A stretch of DNA of 64,000 bases from Histomonas meleagridis (GCA_020186115.1 WSYJ01000142.1:992001-1056000), one strand, 5' to 3'. Positions 30,601 through 39,967 are shown, counted from the first letter of the stretch. Program-made: numbers and translations. The notes: generated from the letters alone by a model not told the origin.

Positions 30601-31618
30601 TATTTCATTAACAGATATCAACCTACCTCAATCAGTATCTTCAATAGGTCAATATGCTTTCATGAACTGTTCTTCAATTACATCATTTACCATTCCACAG
30701 GGAGCTACTCAAATCACGTTCCCAATATTTTCATATTGCTTTAATTTAGAATCAATTAATGTTATTGCAGGTAATGGTGAATATACTGGATTCGATGGAG
30801 TTGTTTATAGTAAAGATAATACTAACCTTGTAGCTTATCCACCAGGTAAAGGTAACACACAAAACTTCCCAGCTTTGACAACTATTCAAAGTTATGCATT
30901 TCACACATGTTACTTAATAACTTCTGTTGAATTACCAAGTAACGTAAAAACAATAGATTCTTACGCATTTTCAGAGTGCCCCAACTTAACTTCAGTTACA
31001 GCAAGTTCTGTTACTACAATAAATGATCACGCATTTGAATGGTGTTCTTCACTAAGTAATATTAAAATTTCAAATGAAACGCGTTCAATTGGCGTCTCTG
31101 CATTTAGTCACTGTTCCTCATTAACTACATTTGATTTCCCATCCACAATTAATGTAATTGATAAAGATGCATTTTCTTATTGTACATCTCTTACTTCAGT
31201 ATCATTTAGCGATCGTATGTATGTAAAATCAAATGCTTTTAGTTATTGTACATCACTCCAATGTATTTATATTTACACAGATGATTCTAAATTATGTACA
31301 ACAAATGAGATTTCTGTTGGCGATAATGCATTTTTATATGTACCTAACTCTTATGTAATGACATATAACAAATATTACATCACAAAATTCGGAACACCAA
31401 ATAATGGACAAATATTTGATGTTATTGAAGGTCAATTTGATGGGTATCAAAGCTGTCCAGTTCCAGTTAGCTCTAGCTCGAATAAAGCAACCACAATAGC
31501 ACTTTCAGTATGTATCCCTGTTATTGTAATAATCATTGTCGTTGTGGTTGTCGTTGTTGTCTGTATGAAACGTAAAAACGGAGACGGAGGCGGAGGAGCA
31601 CATTCATCATCAAGTTAA
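27647..31618 (+). CDS. BspA-like leucine-rich repeat surface protein (giant)
   Basis: 1323 aa from the ATG at 27647, chosen because it gives a signal peptide (MTLFPSMLFLTLLAFSLQTW). The body is a long array of ~23-residue TpLRR/BspA units of the form I-x-x-x-A-F-x-x-C-x-x-L-x-x-V-x-I-P-x-S-V-x-x-I-G, spanning residues ~40 to ~1260; many units carry an NCYSL or NCTSL Cys-Ser/Tyr-Leu core. Two or three units hold longer inserts (residues ~640-690, ~840-880, ~1030-1060) with the motif Y-x-N-Y-x-x-D-x-V-L-Y, a known BspA insertion type. A transmembrane helix (CIPVIVIIIVVVVVVVVCM) lies 20 residues from the end, followed by a short basic Gly/Ser tail. Type I topology puts the repeats outside. Such proteins are implicated in adhesion to host cells or bacteria. 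The stop overlaps TAAA. Confidence 0.93.
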   Translation: MTLFPSMLFLTLLAFSLQTWDEESAKLTIANESEFETVRAHEHEVKMVIISGVTEIPHEQFIGCTNLVTAVIDYPVKTIGSNSFSSLHSLTSISIGGTVTKIGSNAFYNTGLTTVNIPNSVISIGNYAFGNCESLTSISIGRSVEKIGNNAFQSCTSLLQVLIPDSVISIGQQAFYSCTSMTSLTIGENVTKIGNSAFYGCTSLGNITIPDSVISIGNNAFDKCDSSSMTSVVIGDGVTIISHYAFKDCSSLETLTIGENVTIIGSYAFYNCYNLLEVHFPQATRLILDYSFADCPLIQDVTFGTLVEVIGACAFQNCYNISSIIIPELVTHVRTSTFESCYNLTTLVIGQSVYAIYDGAFYECYHLSSVVIPDSVVSIGGNAFGCCYSLEYVELGANVETIGSECFSNCYVLHSIGIPDLIRVIPSGAFLNCYSLYAVSFGYYLTTISDSAFIYCISLHSVNLQGSISTVGNYAFCYCYHMETLTIGDFVTSISEGAFQDCYNLRTINFGAHVTQIGSGAFMNCYALRSLRLQDSIDVIDESAFENCYSLLSITIESGNNRINDYHIGKSAFKNCTSVRSIFIPDQFYYVDTECFHNCTSLEIVEFEDGVAEINNEAFTECISLREVIIPSSIRSIGNMVFCYCSSLQSIKVDENNRNYCNYESDDVLYKLNNGGTTTAYIGALICFPAAKEKVAYEVPPDINSIYAYAFCECSLLESVAINSKVEQVVDHAFYNSSSLTNIILHDGISLIDDYAFYNCTSLRNINLPSSLGSIGNYAFYNCSSLTNVIIPNNLNIIGDRAYKYCTSLETITFGAETLTIGDYAFQNCTSLKNVVIPPSLTLIGSLAFTSCRSLEFIKITEDNANYTNYNDDGVLYLRDNDLAVEIISYPAGCGNETYPIPPNITRINDYAFYECYSLRSISVTNPVTEIGSHSFYNCSLTTLTISNSVDAINQYAFCHCLNLTQVTIQGSFLSVINKGAFSDCISLTDINLPQSVSSIGQYAFMNCSSITSFTIPQGATQITFPIFSYCFNLESINVIAGNGEYTGFDGVVYSKDNTNLVAYPPGKGNTQNFPALTTIQSYAFHTCYLITSVELPSNVKTIDSYAFSECPNLTSVTASSVTTINDHAFEWCSSLSNIKISNETRSIGVSAFSHCSSLTTFDFPSTINVIDKDAFSYCTSLTSVSFSDRMYVKSNAFSYCTSLQCIYIYTDDSKLCTTNEISVGDNAFLYVPNSYVMTYNKYYITKFGTPNNGQIFDVIEGQFDGYQSCPVPVSSSSNKATTIALSVCIPVIVIIIVVVVVVVVCMKRKNGDGGGGAHSSSS

Positions 31619-32037
31619 AACGTTTATGGTATATTAATAAAAACATACCATTTATACAATCTGTGTTTTCTATTTAAATTATCGTTCAAAAAATGTCTCC
31701 ATTCAATTTCAAATGAAATTTTGTGTGCAACCGAATTTTCGACACTATTATTCAGTATATAATACGTATTAACCGTTAAAGTGCGTTAACGTGAATACAT
31801 TCAAATGAACGAAATTGGAATTTTGTTGTTTATGAGAAATATAAAAATAATCAACGAAAGGTTAAAGGTGTTATTTTTGGAGTATTGTTTGAAGATAAGT
31901 GTTTTATTCATTAATAATGTTTTGGACATGAAATTACTTCACGAGAAAAAAATGTTTTGGCCACGCTCAAAAGCGGTTAATTTTTTGTGTACAAGATAAT
32001 CGTCTGCCAATTCAAATATTCAGAGAGCTGACATAAA
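31619..32037. other. Intergenic region upstream of V-ATPase subunit a
   Basis: About 420 bp. A cluster of Myb-type words lies at 31769-31795 (TTAACCGTTAAAG and GCGTTAACGTG). A small open frame at 31805-31999 has no recognisable features and I do not call it a gene. Confidence 0.4.
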
Positions 32038-32042
32038 TCACA
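32038..32042 (+). promoter_or_regulatory. Initiator (Inr) of the V-ATPase subunit a gene
   Basis: TCACA fits TCA-Y-(A/T), 18 nt from the predicted transcription start to the ATG at 32058. Confidence 0.6.
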
Positions 32043-32057
32043 AGCAGCACATAAAGT

Positions 32058-34436
32058 ATGTCTTTGCCCTCGATTTTCTTCCCAGAACCGATGGACAAGG
32101 TGGAACTAGTGTGCCCACTTGAATCTGCGTATTATTTGATTAAAGGAATGGCTTTAAATGGCAATTTTGAAATTATCGACAGTAATGCAGATAATGTTAC
32201 AGCACAAAAAAGACATGCTGATGCATATATGCAATGTGAAGAAGCTGATCGATCACTTCGTTTTATTGGACAATATCTTAAACAAGTTACTGATGTTAAT
32301 GGTGTTTCAATCCTTCCAAGTAAGCCATCATATGATGTATTTCGTTCCAATGTGCCAAATTTGAATTTAAATAAAACAGCATTACACATAAAAGAAGCAG
32401 ATGAACAACTTCATGAAAAGATTCGAATATTTGATGAAATGAAATCCCAACAACGTCAACGTCAAGTTGAACTAGCAGCTCTCAATTTCTATAAGACAGT
32501 TGTTCAAGATCATAATCAACCTAATACCATTGATGTTAGTAATGATTTATCATCAATCGAAATGACCATTCTTGATGATGACATAATATCATCTGTCACA
32601 GGCTTTGCACCTTCTGACCGAATCATGAAGCTTCTTACTATGGTTTTCCGAGTCTCTCGAAAAAATGTTGCGTATCACATTGGCGAATCAGATGGCGAAA
32701 ACACGCCTTATAGCATTTTCACCTCATCACAGACCATTTTAACCAAGATTACCAAGATCTGCGAATCATTTTCACCTGATGTATTTCAATTCAATGATTC
32801 ACAAGCACAAATTTCAAAACGCGAAATGGCACTTGAACAAGACATACAACAAATGGCATCAGTTCAAGCGCAAGCTCTTCAAGATAACCAAAGTTTTCTT
32901 AATGAACTTGCGCAACACTTTTGGACGTGGAAACTTTTCATTACGCAAGAAAAACAAGTTCAGTTGTATTTAGATTACGGCGACTTTGAAAGATTTGATT
33001 CTTCTGTTGTTTATTCATGTTGGGTTCCACATCGTTTATTACCACAATTACATCCAATCATTGGAAATGCAACAACTGAATCTGGAAGTGCAGTTACAAT
33101 ACAACTTAATTCGATATCAGCGGAAGAAATTATTGCGAATAATAATAAGTTACCAATTGATGATCAAAAAGAAATTGTCATTCCAACATTTATAGAACGT
33201 AATGACTTTTCATATGCATTCCAATTATTAAATGATTCATATGGTGTTCCTAATTATGATGAAATTAATGGCGGTGCATTTTATTGTATGTATCCAATGT
33301 TATTTGCAGTAATGTTTGGGGATATTGGACATGCATTTTTCTTTGTTTTAGCGTCATTAACTATTTTTGTTTTAGCCAAGAAGAAAGTCGATTTAGGAGA
33401 TATGGGCGCAACTATCTTTCGCTTGAAATATTTATTGTTATTTGCATCATTTTGTGCATTATATTGCGGGTTTATATATAATGAATGTTTTGGATTACCA
33501 ATTTATATGTTTAAGACTTCATATAAATCACATATTACATCCCAAGGATTAGAAGTATGGAATATGACAAGCTCAAGTATATATCCATTTGGTATTGATC
33601 CGACATGGTTCTTTAAGGACAATGAATTAATTTTCTTGAATTCTTATAAGATGAAATTATCAGTCATTTTAGGAATGTGTCAAATGATCTTTGGTATGTT
33701 CTTACAATTAATTAATCATATTCATCGTAAAGATTATAAATCAATCTTTATTAAATGGATACCAGAAATGTTATATCTCGTTCCATTCTTTGGGTATTTA
33801 GTTGTCTTAATCATTAAGAAATGGTGTACACATTTCCAAGGTAATAATGATTTTAGTGTTGACATCCAAAACAATGGTATTAACTTAATCCAAATGATGA
33901 TATCAATGATATTAAACATCGGACAAAAAGATCCCGACTTACAATTATATAAACAACAATGGTCAATCCAAATGGTGATTGTCGTCATCTTCTTCATATC
34001 GATACCTTATTTATTGTTCGCTAAGCCGATTTGTGAATGTATTCGATTAAAAGGTTCAAAACATTTTAGCGTACTCGAAATATTCGTAATGAACTTAATT
34101 AGTGTTATCGAGTTTTGTTTAGGCGCTTTATCTCATACAGCGTCGTACTTACGTTTATGGGCTTTGTCTTTAGCTCATTCTCAATTAAGTCACGTGATTT
34201 ACGAACAAGCGCTTGTGCAAACAATAAATTCAGGTAATTTCGTGATAGTGTTCGCTGGATTCGCTGCATTCGCTGCGTTGTCGGTGGCAATATTGTTGGG
34301 TATGGAGGCGTTCTCAGCTCTGCTGCACGCAATCCGTTTGATGTGGGTCGAGTTTTCGTCGAAGTTTTACGAGGGAATGGGAGTCGCGTTCAAACCAATT
34401 TCATTGGAAAGAGAAATTAGACATATCATCGTTTGA
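32058..34436 (+). CDS. V-type H+-ATPase V0 subunit a (100-116 kDa subunit)
   Basis: 792 aa, the usual length. The N-terminal ~390 residues are cytosolic, with coiled-coil segments (ELAALNFYKTVVQ) and the conserved GFAPSDRIMKLLTMVFRVSRKNV. The C-terminal half has about eight membrane helices starting with GGAFYCMYPMLFAVMFGDIGH. The functional segment ALSHTASYLRLWALSLAHSQLSH contains the Arg that faces the c-ring and is needed for proton transfer. The end, GMGVAFKPISL, is also conserved. The protein forms the stator half-channels for protons in acidifying membranes of endosomes, lysosomes and Golgi. Codon use becomes more G/C-rich over the last 150 bp. The stop TGA is followed by an (ATA)n stretch and TAAAAA. 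Confidence 0.96.
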   Translation: MSLPSIFFPEPMDKVELVCPLESAYYLIKGMALNGNFEIIDSNADNVTAQKRHADAYMQCEEADRSLRFIGQYLKQVTDVNGVSILPSKPSYDVFRSNVPNLNLNKTALHIKEADEQLHEKIRIFDEMKSQQRQRQVELAALNFYKTVVQDHNQPNTIDVSNDLSSIEMTILDDDIISSVTGFAPSDRIMKLLTMVFRVSRKNVAYHIGESDGENTPYSIFTSSQTILTKITKICESFSPDVFQFNDSQAQISKREMALEQDIQQMASVQAQALQDNQSFLNELAQHFWTWKLFITQEKQVQLYLDYGDFERFDSSVVYSCWVPHRLLPQLHPIIGNATTESGSAVTIQLNSISAEEIIANNNKLPIDDQKEIVIPTFIERNDFSYAFQLLNDSYGVPNYDEINGGAFYCMYPMLFAVMFGDIGHAFFFVLASLTIFVLAKKKVDLGDMGATIFRLKYLLLFASFCALYCGFIYNECFGLPIYMFKTSYKSHITSQGLEVWNMTSSSIYPFGIDPTWFFKDNELIFLNSYKMKLSVILGMCQMIFGMFLQLINHIHRKDYKSIFIKWIPEMLYLVPFFGYLVVLIIKKWCTHFQGNNDFSVDIQNNGINLIQMMISMILNIGQKDPDLQLYKQQWSIQMVIVVIFFISIPYLLFAKPICECIRLKGSKHFSVLEIFVMNLISVIEFCLGALSHTASYLRLWALSLAHSQLSHVIYEQALVQTINSGNFVIVFAGFAAFAALSVAILLGMEAFSALLHAIRLMWVEFSSKFYEGMGVAFKPISLEREIRHIIV

Positions 34437-34519
34437 TATAATAATAATAATAAAAAATCAGATTGATGAATTGCTGTTTTGTTGATTCTTTAAATGGAAT
34501 CTGAGAAGTTGAAAAGAAC

Positions 34520-34703
34520 AAATTTTAAAGAATCTTTGCATATTAATCAAATTTTAAAGAATCATTGTATCAGATAATAATTTTAAAGAATCATTGTATC
34601 AGATAATAATTTTAAAGAATCATTGCATATTAATCAAATTTTAAAGAATCATTGTGTCTTAATCTAAGTTTTAAGGAATCATTGCATATTAATCAAATTT
34701 GTC
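34520..34703 (+). repeat. Tandem ~30-bp AT-rich repeat after the V-ATPase gene
   Basis: Six or so copies of a ~29-31 bp unit with core TTTTAAAGAATCATTG, alternating between two variant tails, CATATTAATCAAA and TATCAGATAATAA. The two adjacent TATCAGATAATAA copies are identical. No coding potential. Confidence 0.85.
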
Positions 34704-34869
34704 TAATTATATGTCATTCATTGAAATAGAAATAGTTCCAAATTCTTTAAAAAATCTATAAGAAGGAATGCTGGTTGACACAGCCTTTGCTGGTAGTTTG
34801 AGGAAAATTTGTTTCTTCTTTTTTTAATTTGTTAATAAAGGAATATGTGATTCTACAGCATAAACATGT

Positions 34870-35472
34870 TTATTTGATGTCTCTTAAACCATTGTCAATG
34901 AACCCGCATAAGTTTTCAATTTTTTGTTCTACCATCGATTCCATTTCACGAAGAGAAATAACAAAGCCTTCCAGCTTTTTAGCTTCTTCAACGAGAAGAG
35001 CAGGATTCTGAAGGAGATGATGGCAAGTGGCAAGGTGAGCCTGTTCTTCTAGAAGCTCTTCTTGCTTTTTCTGTAACTGTTTTATTTCATGATTCAATTC
35101 TTCAATGTTATCAGGAATTGGTACATCGTGGAATTGGTTAAGTGACTGAACATTTTGTGGAAAGAAAATTGAGTCGTCTGTTAAAGGTTGAACGTAATTG
35201 TCTTGCCTCAATTTATATAGTATTACTCCATCATTTCTTGTGATAGTTTCAAAAATGTTATTTGGACCAACTTGATTGGAAAGAATGAGAGCTATTTGGT
35301 GTACTTGAAGTGGAAGATGTCCAGGAAATAGCTGTGAAATATGGGCATTTACTTCTGTGAGGATATCATTCATTGTGGCACCACCTCCAGCACATATGCT
35401 TGGATGAGTCAAATGCGAAACAACATTTTTTACCATTGGAAGAAAAACATAGAGTTCAGAATTTTCATTCAT
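34870..35472 (-). CDS. Conserved-looking hypothetical protein with C-terminal coiled coil
   Basis: 200 aa from the ATG at 35472; the frame is open a further 20 codons upstream but without ATG, and those residues are simple hydrophobic/AT-encoded. Residues ~1-115 look globular alpha/beta, possibly a winged-helix (HPSICAGGGATMNDILTEV, HISQLFPGHLPLQVHQIALIL, then NDGVILYKLRQDN). Residues ~130-165 are a clear coiled coil (ELNHEIKQLQKKQEELLEEQ). I do not recognise the family; an ESCRT or transcription-complex subunit would match the layout but nothing specific supports it. Confidence 0.6.
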   Translation of the reverse strand: MNENSELYVFLPMVKNVVSHLTHPSICAGGGATMNDILTEVNAHISQLFPGHLPLQVHQIALILSNQVGPNNIFETITRNDGVILYKLRQDNYVQPLTDDSIFFPQNVQSLNQFHDVPIPDNIEELNHEIKQLQKKQEELLEEQAHLATCHHLLQNPALLVEEAKKLEGFVISLREMESMVEQKIENLCGFIDNGLRDIK

Positions 35473-35655
35473 AATTTTTTGTTTGAGTAAAAGATAAATG
35501 TACGTTAAGAATTTGTATAGCAATAAATTCACATTATATCTAACAATTTTTTATTCCACATGTAATGGAACGTGACCTGTAATGGCAATGATCACAATTA
35601 TGCTAAAGATGCAGAAACACAAAATTGCAAAATATAAAAAAATGAATGTCAGTTT

Positions 35656-35988
35656 TTAGATGTTGCTTGGGAAAAGCATAACACGAACCTTTTTACCAAG
35701 CATTATTGGTGGGAGATTGCGATCAAACTTTGCACGGACAATACCACTGTTTCCATGTTCCTGTGTGATAACTCCCCAGTTAATATGTGCATCAATCTTT
35801 TTGCCATCTTTTCCAACCTTTGCCTTTACATATGATGCAACCTTTTTGCCAACATAAAATTTGGCTTCTTCTTTTGAATTTACTCCACTGATTTGGAGAA
35901 GAGCTTGATTTGGATTTATTTGACGTTTGCTGCGGCGGAATGATGTGAATGTGGCACTAACCCAAAGCTTTGGTTCAGGAGCAGACAT
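35656..35988 (-). CDS. 60S ribosomal protein eL33 (L35A)
   Basis: 110 aa, full length. The conserved order is present: LWVSATFTSFRRSKRQINPNQALLQISGV, then KVASYVKAK, then WGVITQEHGNSGIVRAKFDRNLPP and the final LGKKVRVMLFPSNI. It binds 28S rRNA in the large subunit. The start ATG is preceded on the minus strand by GGTCGACCTTTTGAGAA, in which the CCTTTT is a candidate core-promoter word. Stop TAA. Confidence 0.96.
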   Translation of the reverse strand: MSAPEPKLWVSATFTSFRRSKRQINPNQALLQISGVNSKEEAKFYVGKKVASYVKAKVGKDGKKIDAHINWGVITQEHGNSGIVRAKFDRNLPPIMLGKKVRVMLFPSNI

Positions 35989-36559
35989 TTCTCAAAAGGT
36001 CGACCAAACTGCAATAATTAGGGCACTCCGTTCTATCGTTTGGGTACACCAAAAGAACGTTTACCAAAAATTGAACTTTGTCACTTTTGTATACTTCACG
36101 ACTTTTGCTGCGATTCAAATCATGAGATCCTTCTCTTCAATTATATTGAGCCCAATTCCATTAATATATAAACAATTTACACGTAGAATATTCTAGCTTA
36201 TATCAATTAAAAAGAAAATAATATTTGCTCGAGCTTTTATATAAATTCATGAAAATCATATTTTTTAAATATTATGATTTCCCAAAATAAAATAAGACAT
36301 ACCTTGAGCTCATAAAATTTTAATTTATTATTTCTATCTATTTCTAAAAAAAAAATAAAGACTTAAGAGTAATATACACTTTGCAAAATAATATGCAATT
36401 GGTTTATTTGTTACATGTTCTGTGCACAAAAACATGTCGAAAAATTGTCCGGAACAAGAACTATATTGGGAAATATTCACTGATTATTTGCTTCACTAGA
36501 TGCGGAATATTTGGAAAATGAACGACAAAACATTCCTTCCTTAATATTAAACATTATAA
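35989..36559. other. Intergenic region with no recognised gene
   Basis: About 570 bp upstream of eL33, AT-rich. A + strand frame through 35927-36196 is an antisense shadow of eL33 plus its upstream region. Near 36500-36560 the + strand reads EYLENERQNIPSLILNIINEIEF, which may be a short relic of an ankyrin-family N-terminus, but I cannot confirm it. Confidence 0.35.
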
Positions 36560-36815
36560 ATGAAATTGAATTTAGTGACGTAGCAAGTGTTTCAATTGAA
36601 TTGCTGTTTCAAATGCATCTTCAAACTTCGAATGATTCTGTTCACATAAATGAATAATTTCTTCATTTTCTCCTGTAATTGCATATTTATCTGTATTTTC
36701 TGGTTTAGCGACATTCAGGAATTGAAGATAATATTTAAATCTTCTTATCTTTCTTTCATTCATAGAAGAAAAAAATGCTGCATAATCAATTAAACATGTT
36801 TATGGTTAATAAATA
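36560..36815 (-). pseudogene. DUF3447 domain relic of an ankyrin gene
   Basis: The minus strand encodes NLIDYAAFFSS (from ~36810), then a variable piece, then KPENTDKYAITGENEEIIHLCEQNHSKF, closely matching residues ~225-275 of the ankyrin protein at 60210 (LIDYAAFFSS, KPENTGKYAVAGGNLEIIHLCEQNHSSF). It stops at 36572 and has no start or ankyrin repeats attached, so it is a fragment. The frame of the 63-codon piece is still open, so decay may be recent. Confidence 0.75.
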
Positions 36816-38098
36816 TAAAGATAGTAATAGCTTTATTAATCATTAAAGTCACTGTAAAAATTTGTAAATTTAAATAAATAATAATGATTTTTAATTATTT
36901 AATGTTTAAAAAGTTTATTATCAAAAATAACAATTTCAATGTATGAATCAAATTATATTTAAAATGTTATTATTGTATATACTTAATATTTACGAATGAA
37001 GTACATGTAAACTGAACTAAGTTTATGAGAGTTATCATAATCATGTACCAAAATTATTATTTTCTGGTGTTACATTTGATTATTTTTATTTATAAGTATT
37101 ATAGATGTTACATGTTATGTTTCTCATTTATATTCACTAAAATCTTTAAGCTAGTTGTTTGTTAACACAACCTTCATGATAGAACCTTTTATTAAATATC
37201 AAATTAAAAAAACATTTAAAATAAGGAACATATTACTTGAGCATATCAATACATTATATGGCTGTCTTTAGCAAAATAATAAAATTATTGAAACTTTTTT
37301 CTTAACAATCTTTTTTCTATTATCACCACGTAGTGTTTGGAAAACATGATCAAGAGTTGTAATGATGGTTTTTCAGTACGTTCAGAAATATATATATATA
37401 ATGCATTAGATGCTGAAAGTTTTGGAATCATTTATCCAGAGAATTCCTTCACTTGAGCAACAGTAACATCATGGAGTGCTTATTGATCTGGCGGAGAATA
37501 TTATAGGTTCTTGGTATGAATAATGATCAACAAAGCTTTGGATCCCGTAATTTCAATTTCCTTATCAACAACTCCTTATAATAATAATTAGGTGCTTTAA
37601 TTACTTTACTTGTCAATTGTTGGATGCATTAATAAACTTATATTGAGATTTCCTATTAATTTTATAAAGAATTATATTTGTTATATATGCTTATTTAATG
37701 TATTGGCCAAATTTTGTTTCTTATAATGTTACAAAAGTAAGTTTATACAGATATATACAATTATCTTACTTTGATAAACATGTGATGTTTTATTATTAGA
37801 AAATCACATGTTTTTTAAGAATGAAATGATTCAAATGAACAAACAGACATACCATTTTAAAGTACAGATTTAGCTCTATAACATATATTCATCAAATTAT
37901 TTAAAAGTGTTATAATAAGGATTTAAAGAAGTTTCTATATTGTTGTTGTTGTTTAACATCAATTCAAATGTTTCAATGTTAAATTGAAAAATCTCGATAA
38001 GGTAACAATTTTTTTATTGTTTAACCGTGAAATTTTAAACTTTTGTGTTGACCGATGTGTATTTAGTAAGGGGCTTGAAGAATATTACAAGTTGAAAC
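36816..38098. other. Long AT-rich gene-poor stretch
   Basis: About 1.3 kb with no intact gene. Near 37330-37560 the minus strand gives short coding-like pieces broken by stops (DKEIEITGSKALLIIIHTKNL; then HDVTVAQVKEFSG), possibly a decayed gene I cannot name. The Myb-like word TTTAACCGTG is at 38021-38030. Confidence 0.35.
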
Positions 38099-39967
38099 AT
38101 GCAAGTCCTGGAAATACTGTTCGTTTGTGTCCCAGTGAAGCGATTTATAACTGAAATAATGCCTATTACACCATTTTTTTTTCACAAAAATATACTATAT
38201 GTGAACAATAACACCAACAAAGAAGAACACCACCATCTGCATAAAGTGGAAATACTTGTTTCCAAAATTATTACCAAAAATTTGAAGAAATTTAACAATA
38301 ATTTGATCAAAGCTAAAAGTCATTTAATTTTAAATTTGATGCTTAACTGCAAGTGTACATCAATAATACGTCATGTTTTTAATGCTATACTACAATTTTT
38401 ACTTACAGATTTTATCATCACATTCAAAAAAGTATATGAAGCAAGCATACAAATTAAAAGCAATTCATATAGGAAATCCTTATCCAAACATCTTGAGAAA
38501 ATACTCTTAGGGATTTGGGATTCTCAGTGCCATTCTTTTGTGCATAACGACAAAAAAGTAAAACCAGTCAAATTCAATATTTTACTTCATCTACCATTCA
38601 TTTTTTCAATGATGTTTATAGCGGTTTACATCAAATTTCTTCAGAAAAACACAATTAGAGCTCAGAAAAAATGTTTGCCCAAATGTGAAGTGAAAATGAA
38701 AGAAAAAATTGGAAAAGTTTTTATTTTTATTTTTGTTATATTTTTCACAAATTCTTTTGAAATATTTCATGAAGATGATTCAACATTTTCAATCATGAAT
38801 TCAAATGAATTTGAAGATATTGATAAATATCAAAACATAACAAAATTTATAATTATCAGTGAAAATATTTATTCAATTCCAAATTATGCATTTTCAGAAT
38901 GGCCTTTAGTTGTTTCAGTTAATTTTGGTAACTCAGTCACAAATATTGGAATTTATGTGTTTTCGTCATGTTTTAATTTAGAAACGATTATATTTGGAGG
39001 AAATGTTACAGAAATTGGTGGTTCATCATTTTCATTGTGTTCAACAATCAAAAACATTACAATTCCAAATTCAGTTACAACAATTGGAAATTCAGCATTT
39101 GCATTATGTTCTAATTTAAGGATATTAACACTTGGATATGGAATAAAAGAAATTGAAGGTTCAGCATTTGGGAATTGTTATAATCTTCAATGCATTTATT
39201 ATTATGGAGATAAAGAACCAAAAATTGGTGAAGGTGCATTTTATAATGTTTCAACAAGTGTTATCACATATTCAACATATGCAGACAATCATTTTGGTCA
39301 ATTAGATGTTGTTAGCGAATCCGCAGAAGGAATATGCGAACCACTTCCAACACATTCATTTAGTCAATCGAATACATTTACAAAATCAAATTTGTTTAGT
39401 CAGTCGAAAACGTTTGCTGCATTATCAGAAATATATTCATATAGTCAATCGAATACATTTACAACATCACTTCAAAGTGATATTTCATTAACATTTTCAT
39501 ACACATTAACAGTTACATTATCAATTACACATTCATTAACTGTTTATGAAACAAAAACGAAAACATTTTCATTATATATAAACAATTCGACATTTTCATA
39601 TATTGAAACAGAATTTATTTATTACAATTATACAATTGTTATTTATTCGACTTATTATAATTATTATTCCAATTTCTTTACAATGTTTTATACTGATAAC
39701 AGTGATAATCAAAACAATGATAATAAAACAACAATTATTATCATTTCTGTTTGTGTTCTAGTTATTGTTATTATTATCATTGCATTACTTATCATATTAT
39801 TCAAACATGTTCGAAACAAGAAAGGAGAAATTCATGAAAATGTTAATTCAGAAGAAAATGAAAACGAAACAACCAATACATTTACAACTGGAATCAGTAT
39901 CACAAACATTGAAGAAGATCCATTTGCTGAAGATTTCAAAGAAGAAAAATTTATTTCGCAAATATAA
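38099..39967 (+). CDS. BspA-like leucine-rich repeat membrane protein with unusual N-terminal extension
   Basis: The frame from ATG 38099 gives 622 aa. The recognisable protein starts at Met 200 (ATG 38696): a signal-peptide-like KVFIFIFVIFFTNSF, then about seven BspA-type LRR units (SIPNYAFSEWP, NIGIYVFSSCFNL, ITIPNSVTTIGNSAF, IEGSAFGNCYNLQ), then a long Ser/Thr-rich stalk with repeated HSFSQSNTFTKS-like and LSIT-like segments, one transmembrane helix (IIIISVCVLVIVIIIIALLIIL) and an acidic ~50-residue cytosolic tail containing NIEEDPFAEDF, an NPF/DPF-like endocytic-type motif. Residues 1-199 are Lys/Asn/Ile-rich, of unknown nature. The conventional start is 38696; the longer start is kept because an open frame of this length is unlikely by chance. 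The TAA stop is followed at 15 nt by AATAAAAA. Confidence 0.75.
   Translation: MQVLEILFVCVPVKRFITEIMPITPFFFHKNILYVNNNTNKEEHHHLHKVEILVSKIITKNLKKFNNNLIKAKSHLILNLMLNCKCTSIIRHVFNAILQFLLTDFIITFKKVYEASIQIKSNSYRKSLSKHLEKILLGIWDSQCHSFVHNDKKVKPVKFNILLHLPFIFSMMFIAVYIKFLQKNTIRAQKKCLPKCEVKMKEKIGKVFIFIFVIFFTNSFEIFHEDDSTFSIMNSNEFEDIDKYQNITKFIIISENIYSIPNYAFSEWPLVVSVNFGNSVTNIGIYVFSSCFNLETIIFGGNVTEIGGSSFSLCSTIKNITIPNSVTTIGNSAFALCSNLRILTLGYGIKEIEGSAFGNCYNLQCIYYYGDKEPKIGEGAFYNVSTSVITYSTYADNHFGQLDVVSESAEGICEPLPTHSFSQSNTFTKSNLFSQSKTFAALSEIYSYSQSNTFTTSLQSDISLTFSYTLTVTLSITHSLTVYETKTKTFSLYINNSTFSYIETEFIYYNYTIVIYSTYYNYYSNFFTMFYTDNSDNQNNDNKTTIIIISVCVLVIVIIIIALLIILFKHVRNKKGEIHENVNSEENENETTNTFTTGISITNIEEDPFAEDFKEEKFISQI

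Noticed and set aside
31805-31999. Small frame upstream of V-ATPase subunit a
   Set aside because: Ile/Lys/Leu-rich reading of AT-rich promoter DNA, overlapping the expected regulatory region; no motif.
34436-34456. (TAA)n run after the V-ATPase gene as a functional element
   Set aside because: Simple microsatellite of a kind expected in AT-rich DNA; it may only contribute to the poly(A) signal.
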